DNA of 64,000 bases from an uncultured Lachnospiraceae bacterium. GTDB taxonomy: Bacteria; Bacillota; Clostridia; Lachnospirales; Lachnospiraceae. Numbering within the stretch: position 1 is the stretch's first letter; each line of letters starts with the position of its first letter. Where the stretch lies: contig CAMBLG010000001.1 in assembly GCA_945868435.1 (NCBI GenBank), forward strand, positions 310,001 through 374,000. The letters are read 5' to 3'. Positions 59,469 to 64,000 of the stretch are shown here, in pieces. The notes beneath the pieces are model-generated. The model was not told the origin of the DNA, ran no database searches, and saw only the letters and a list, made by a program, of their open reading frames with translations. The translations under genes were made by a program, and so were the position numbers.

Positions 59469-60278
59469 ATGGGTGAAACAATTGTTTTCACTTCAGGAAA
59501 AGGCGGTGTTGGCAAGACTACAACAATTGCAAACATCGGAGCAGGACTTTCACGGTTAGATAAAAAAGTCGTTATGTTGGATACTGACATGGGACTTCGG
59601 AATTTGGATGTTGTAATGGGAATGGAGGATCAGATACAGTATAACCTGCTTGATCTGTTGGACAACCAGTGCAGATTGAAGCAGGCTCTGATCCGGGATA
59701 AGCGTTATCCCAATCTGTTTATGATTCCGGCAGCCCTCCGCTGCAAAAGGATTCGGGATTATGAGAGCAAACTGTATACATTGATCACGCAGTTGAAGCA
59801 GGAATTTGATTACTGTCTGATCGACTGTCCGGCGGGGATTGATGATGGATTTCACTTTGCAATTTCTGCAGCAGATCGTGCAATCGTTGTCACCACACCA
59901 CACATATCGGCGGTCCGGGATGCCGGACGAGTCCTCTATCTGTTGGAGAGCCAGCGATTAAAGCAGGTGGATATACTTATCAATGAGTACAATGAGCGCA
60001 TGGTCAAAAAACATGACATGCTTTCCAAGTCCGATATTGAGGAGATTCTCGGAACGAACTGTCTTGGGACGGTTCCGTTGGATGACAAGATCATTGTCAG
60101 TCAGAATCAAGGCATCCCGGTGGTGTCTCTCCGGGCCAAATCGGCAAGAAGCTTTATGAAGATTGTCAGGGAGATTGATAATCCGAAAATTATTCCGGTA
60201 GATCTGAATGCGGAGGATCCTTGTGAGAAGCAGCAGCACATTTTCCTGGGCGGGAAGGAGTGCGGATATGAAGGGTAG
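59469..60278 (+). CDS. minD: Septum site-determining ATPase MinD
   Basis: FTSGKGGVGKTTTIANIGAGL deviant Walker A, LDTDMGLRNLDVVMG. Confidence 0.95.
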   Translation: MGETIVFTSGKGGVGKTTTIANIGAGLSRLDKKVVMLDTDMGLRNLDVVMGMEDQIQYNLLDLLDNQCRLKQALIRDKRYPNLFMIPAALRCKRIRDYESKLYTLITQLKQEFDYCLIDCPAGIDDGFHFAISAADRAIVVTTPHISAVRDAGRVLYLLESQRLKQVDILINEYNERMVKKHDMLSKSDIEEILGTNCLGTVPLDDKIIVSQNQGIPVVSLRAKSARSFMKIVREIDNPKIIPVDLNAEDPCEKQQHIFLGGKECGYEG

Positions 60279-60474
60279 AAAGCAGGATGATTCCAGACTC
60301 ATCGCAAAGGAGCGGTTGAAGCTGATGGTGGACTCTGAACCATTGGAGTGTTCAGAAACTACAATGAGCCGCATGAAACAGGAAATTGCAGATATCATTT
60401 CCCGGTATTATGAGATTGCACCGGATAACTATGAGATAAAAGTGGTTTTGAAACAGAACAAGAAGAGAGCGTAA
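60268..60474 (+). CDS. minE: Cell division topological specificity factor MinE
   Basis: IAKERLKLMVDSEPLECSETTMSRMKQEIADIISRYYEIAPDNYEIKVVL; overlaps minD. Confidence 0.88.
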   Translation: MKGRKQDDSRLIAKERLKLMVDSEPLECSETTMSRMKQEIADIISRYYEIAPDNYEIKVVLKQNKKRA

Positions 60475-60475
60475 G

Positions 60476-61585
60476 ATGTTAAAACAATACAAACTTAGAA
60501 ATTATCATTTTCAATTGATCCTATATATTGCGATTCTGACAGTTATCGGAATATTATTGATTGGAAGCGCGGAACCCTCAGACCAAAAGAAACAGATTAT
60601 TGGCTTTATCTTAGGGATGATTATGATGGTTGTCATCTCTCTTATGGACTACACCTTCATATTGAAGTTCAATTTGCTCTATTATGTGGGAATATGTGGA
60701 ATATTAGTTCTGGTTATGACTTCCTTGGGTGCCACAACCGGTGGCGCACAACGTTGGCTTGAGCTCGGCAGCTTTCGTTTTCAACCCTCAGAGCTTGCCA
60801 AGATTGTCCTTATTATGTTCTTTGCGAATTACTTTATGAAATACAATGAAACGATCAATTCAGTAAAGACGCTGGTCATTGCATTTGCCCTGGCAGGAAT
60901 TCCGTTGATTTTGATATTAAAGCAGCCGGATACCTCCACGACAATTGTATGTGCATTAATTTTTATTACCCTCTTGTTTATTGCGGGATTAAGTTATAAA
61001 ATAGTAGTGACGGTGATTGCAATCTGCATTCCTGTGGGAATTATCGGAATCAGCTATATTTTGAAGATTGCACAGAGCAGTGAGGAATACCGTCTTGGTC
61101 GAATTATGGCATGGTTGTATCCGACTGATCCAAGATGGTCAGATAAGGCCGCTCAACAACAGAATTCCATTATGGCAATCGGTTCCGGGCAGCTTTGGGG
61201 AAAAGGCCTGAATAACTCAGTCGCCACTTCCATGAAGAATGCCAATTATATCATGGAGCCACAGACCGATTTCATTTTCGCAGTAGCAGGAGAGGAACTG
61301 GGCTTTGTTGGGACTTCGCTCATAATCCTTTTATTGTTTCTGATCGTGCTTGAATGCATTCTGATCGGACGTAAAGCGAAGGATTTGGCAGGAAGATTGA
61401 TTTGTTGCGGCATGGCTTCTTTGGTAGGATTTCAGGCGTTTGTCAATATTTGTGTTGCAACAGGTCTGATGCCGAATACCGGTATTCCGCTGCCGTTTGT
61501 GAGTTACGGCCTGACATCACTATGGTCATTGTTTATTGGAATGGGGTTTGTATTGAACGTTGGTTTACAACCGAAAAAATATTAG
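60476..61585 (+). CDS. rodA: RodA/FtsW/SpoVE family SEDS protein
   Basis: GGAQRWLELGSFRFQPSELAKI, GMASLVGFQAFVNICVATGLMPNTGIPLPFVSYG. Confidence 0.95.
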   Translation: MLKQYKLRNYHFQLILYIAILTVIGILLIGSAEPSDQKKQIIGFILGMIMMVVISLMDYTFILKFNLLYYVGICGILVLVMTSLGATTGGAQRWLELGSFRFQPSELAKIVLIMFFANYFMKYNETINSVKTLVIAFALAGIPLILILKQPDTSTTIVCALIFITLLFIAGLSYKIVVTVIAICIPVGIIGISYILKIAQSSEEYRLGRIMAWLYPTDPRWSDKAAQQQNSIMAIGSGQLWGKGLNNSVATSMKNANYIMEPQTDFIFAVAGEELGFVGTSLIILLLFLIVLECILIGRKAKDLAGRLICCGMASLVGFQAFVNICVATGLMPNTGIPLPFVSYGLTSLWSLFIGMGFVLNVGLQPKKY

Positions 61586-61598
61586 GGGGTATTAATCC

Positions 61599-61994
61599 AT
61601 GAATATTGGACTGGTAGCACATGATTCCAAGAAAAAACTGATGCAGAATTTCTGTATTGCATATCGCGGGATTCTAGTCAAGAACGATCTGTTTGCGACC
61701 GGAACGACAGGACGATTAATTGAAGAGGTAGCGAATCTTCAGATTCACAAATATCTTGCAGGACATCTTGGGGGATCTCAGCAGCTTGGAGCACAGATTG
61801 AGCACAATGAGATTGATCTGGTTATCTTTTTGCGCGATCCACTCAGACCAAAGTCCCATGAGCCGGATGTCAACAGTATTGTCAGACTATGTGATGAGCA
61901 CAATATTCCACTTGCAACAAATCTGGCAACAGCAGAGCTTTTGATTAAATCTTTGGACAGAGGAGATTTGGATTGGCGTGAAATGTACAAATAA
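61599..61994 (+). CDS. mgsA: Methylglyoxal synthase
   Basis: LVAHDSKKKLM, LFATGTTGRLIEE, GHLGGSQQLGAQIEHNEIDLVIFLRDPLRPKSHEPDV. Confidence 0.95.
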   Translation: MNIGLVAHDSKKKLMQNFCIAYRGILVKNDLFATGTTGRLIEEVANLQIHKYLAGHLGGSQQLGAQIEHNEIDLVIFLRDPLRPKSHEPDVNSIVRLCDEHNIPLATNLATAELLIKSLDRGDLDWREMYK

Positions 61995-62949
61995 GAATTA
62001 TTCTATAAGACTGCTATGCATCTTATGCATAGCAGCCATTTTTATAACAGGTTGCGGAACACAAAAGACCGTCATAGAAAATGCATATCCGCTTTATGCA
62101 GGGCATACAAATACGACGAGCGGATCTTTTTTTGCAAGCAATCTCTGTGTTACGGACAACTTTGACTACGGAACAGATCAGACGGATTCCCAGGTTGCAG
62201 AAGGAGCAGGAGTCTTCAATCTGGACACAAAAGAAGTCCTCTACAGTCAGAATCTTTTTGGGAAGCTTTATCCTGCCAGCACCACAAAAATTCTTACTGC
62301 ATATATCATCATCCGAAGCTGTAATCTGGATGATTCGGTTACAGTCAGTGAGACTGCCGTACAGGGGATGTCTGACTCGTCGGTATGTGGAATTCAGGCA
62401 GGAGATGTTCTCACGGTTCGAGATCTATTGTATGGTTTGATGCTTGTCAGTGGCAATGACGCTGCCAATGCACTTGCGGAATATCACTCTGGTTCTATCG
62501 ATGCTTTTGCTGAAGTAATGAATGAGGAGGCGAGAAAGCTCGGTGCAACCAACAGTCATTTTGTTAATCCTAACGGATTGCCGGACGAAGAGCACTACAC
62601 AACGGTGTATGACATGTATTTGATTTTTCAGGAGGCAATCAAACAGCAGGAATTTATCAATCTGATTCAGACTGGTTCCAAGGATGTGACCTATCACAAT
62701 GCTTCCGGCAATGAAGTGACGAAAACATGGCGAAACACTTGTCGGTACGTCAACGGGGATCAAACGGCTCCGGAAGGATTTACTGTAATTGGAGGTAAAA
62801 CTGGTACAACCAACGCAGCCGGCTATTGTCTTGTACTGTATTCTACTAATGAAGCGGGTGAAAATATTATCAGTATTGTATTTAAGGCAGACGGTCGGTC
62901 GAACCTTTATATGTTGATGGATCAGATTTTATCAAGGTTTGCGAATTAG
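61978..62949 (+). CDS. D-alanyl-D-alanine carboxypeptidase (DacA-like), predicted lipoprotein
   Basis: Lipobox IFITGC; STTK, SGN, KTGTT active-site motifs. Confidence 0.9.
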   Translation: MKCTNKNYSIRLLCILCIAAIFITGCGTQKTVIENAYPLYAGHTNTTSGSFFASNLCVTDNFDYGTDQTDSQVAEGAGVFNLDTKEVLYSQNLFGKLYPASTTKILTAYIIIRSCNLDDSVTVSETAVQGMSDSSVCGIQAGDVLTVRDLLYGLMLVSGNDAANALAEYHSGSIDAFAEVMNEEARKLGATNSHFVNPNGLPDEEHYTTVYDMYLIFQEAIKQQEFINLIQTGSKDVTYHNASGNEVTKTWRNTCRYVNGDQTAPEGFTVIGGKTGTTNAAGYCLVLYSTNEAGENIISIVFKADGRSNLYMLMDQILSRFAN

Positions 62950-63045
62950 TGATTGTATTTTATGTGCATATATACTATAATTGTTTTATGTGAATATAGT
63001 TTTTTATATATTTTTACAATATTATAATATCCAGGAGGAAATGCT

Positions 63046-63468
63046 ATGATTGAGATCATTTGTGGCGAAAAGGGAAAAGGAAAAACAAAGGAGCTTTTAG
63101 CCAAGGTAAACAACACGGTTACCACAGCTTCCGGTAATGTTGTTTATCTGGACAAAAGTCAAAAACATATGTATGAACTGAACAATAAGGTTCGTCTGAT
63201 CAATGTGATGGATTACCCGGTTTCAAATTGCGATGAATTTTTAGGTTTTATCTGTGGAATTATTTCACAGGACAACGACTTAGAGGAAATGTATCTCGAC
63301 AGTTTCCTTACCATCGCATCGATTGATACGGAGGCTGATATTCTTCGTGCTATTGAGAAGCTGGATGTCATCAGCGAAAAGTACAAGGTTCGCTTTGTTC
63401 TCAGTGTATCCAAGGATAAGGATAAATTGCCGGAGTGTGCAAAGGCTAAGGTGATCATCTCCTTATAA
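63046..63468 (+). CDS. Small P-loop-containing hypothetical protein
   Basis: IICGEKGKGKTKELLAKV Walker-A-like; AGGAGG RBS before ATG. Confidence 0.75.
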   Translation: MIEIICGEKGKGKTKELLAKVNNTVTTASGNVVYLDKSQKHMYELNNKVRLINVMDYPVSNCDEFLGFICGIISQDNDLEEMYLDSFLTIASIDTEADILRAIEKLDVISEKYKVRFVLSVSKDKDKLPECAKAKVIISL

Positions 63469-63497
63469 TATGCATTTTTTCCTGTTGTGGGAAATCA

Positions 63498-63525
63498 GAG
63501 GGTTGCAGGTCGCAACCCTCTTTTT
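63498..63525 (+). terminator. Intrinsic terminator
   Basis: GAGGGTTGC-AGGTC-GCAACCCTC-TTTTT. Confidence 0.85.
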
Positions 63526-63558
63526 GTACCATTCACAACTTGGGAATGTGCAGACTCA

Positions 63559-63765
63559 TTAGTCCTCCAGCGAAGAACGGATTCTGCCATAAAAGCTTAT
63601 AATGTACAATCCGCTCAATCCTACTAACGCATAAATGATTCTGGAAAGCCAGCTGCCATCACCGAAGATGAACGAAACAAGATTGAACTGGAAGAAGCCA
63701 ATCAGTCCCCAGACAATACAACCAATGATTGCCAGTGTGAGTAAGGTGTTATCTAACCATCTCAT
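63559..63765 (-). CDS. DUF378-type small membrane protein
   Basis: 68 aa, two TM helices, LDNTLLTLAIIGCIVWGLIGFFQFNLVSFIFG. Confidence 0.8.
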   Translation of the reverse strand: MRWLDNTLLTLAIIGCIVWGLIGFFQFNLVSFIFGDGSWLSRIIYALVGLSGLYIISFYGRIRSSLED

Positions 63766-63947
63766 GTCTTTTTACCTCCAATATCTTGAATTCCCTGTTA
63801 TTATTTCCAATAATTATAAGAAATATACATGCGCGTTTTATTGTATTTGGAACTTGAAAATGGTAAAATAACATATTGATGGGACGACTCCTGTCAGATC
63901 AAAGGAAAGCAGTGCCGCAAATTGCAGTACTACAAGAGGTGACTATT

Positions 63948-64000
63948 TTGGCAGAAACCCAGAATGTGGTGAAAATGAACCGCCCACATGGCATGAATGT
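63948..64000 (+). CDS. Possible 5' end of a CDS truncated by the window edge
   Basis: AGAGGTG upstream of TTG; open frame LAETQNVVKMNRPHGMN to the window end. Confidence 0.35.
   Translation, partial: MAETQNVVKMNRPHGMN

Noticed and set aside
1-64000. CRISPR array, rRNA, tRNA, transposase, prophage or known defence cassettes
   Set aside because: No regular spaced repeats, no tRNA/rRNA-like sequence, and no transposase, integrase or defence-type proteins recognised in the ORF translations.

Overview
The window looks like a Gram-positive, Clostridia/Lachnospiraceae-type chromosomal segment (my inference from gene content and order). It is dense in housekeeping genes: pheST with a T-box leader, queA, aroA/tyrA, an EF-G-like factor, a Re-citrate-synthase-like gene plus icd, rex, nnr-alr-mazF/ndoA, yebC, glgA, a ClpP-like protease (tepA-like) plus ftsK/spoIIIE, fhs, folD, xpt, rlmH, yqfC-yqfD-phoH-HD-ybeY, mutSL-miaA, radC, mreBCD-pbp2-minDE-rodA-mgsA and a DacA-like lipoprotein. 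I saw no rRNA, tRNA, CRISPR array, prophage or classical transposase. The most unusual object is a ~650-bp non-coding intergenic element (about 26855-27506). Its two halves are imperfect reverse complements of each other along nearly the whole length, with a 27-bp perfect terminal inverted repeat. It could be a giant foldback element or a very long hairpin RNA, and it lies just upstream of the tepA-like/ftsK genes. A second, smaller multi-hairpin element (about 22911-23108) lies between alr and mazF, where an antitoxin gene might be expected. Other points of interest: a consensus promoter and Rex operator nested inside the icd terminator upstream of rex, a terminator hairpin inside the start of a secreted-protein gene, a start codon held in the loop of a 13-bp hairpin, a PgpH-like HD protein lacking its HD dyad, a minDE pair without minC, and a 13-Cys 77-aa membrane-like peptide.
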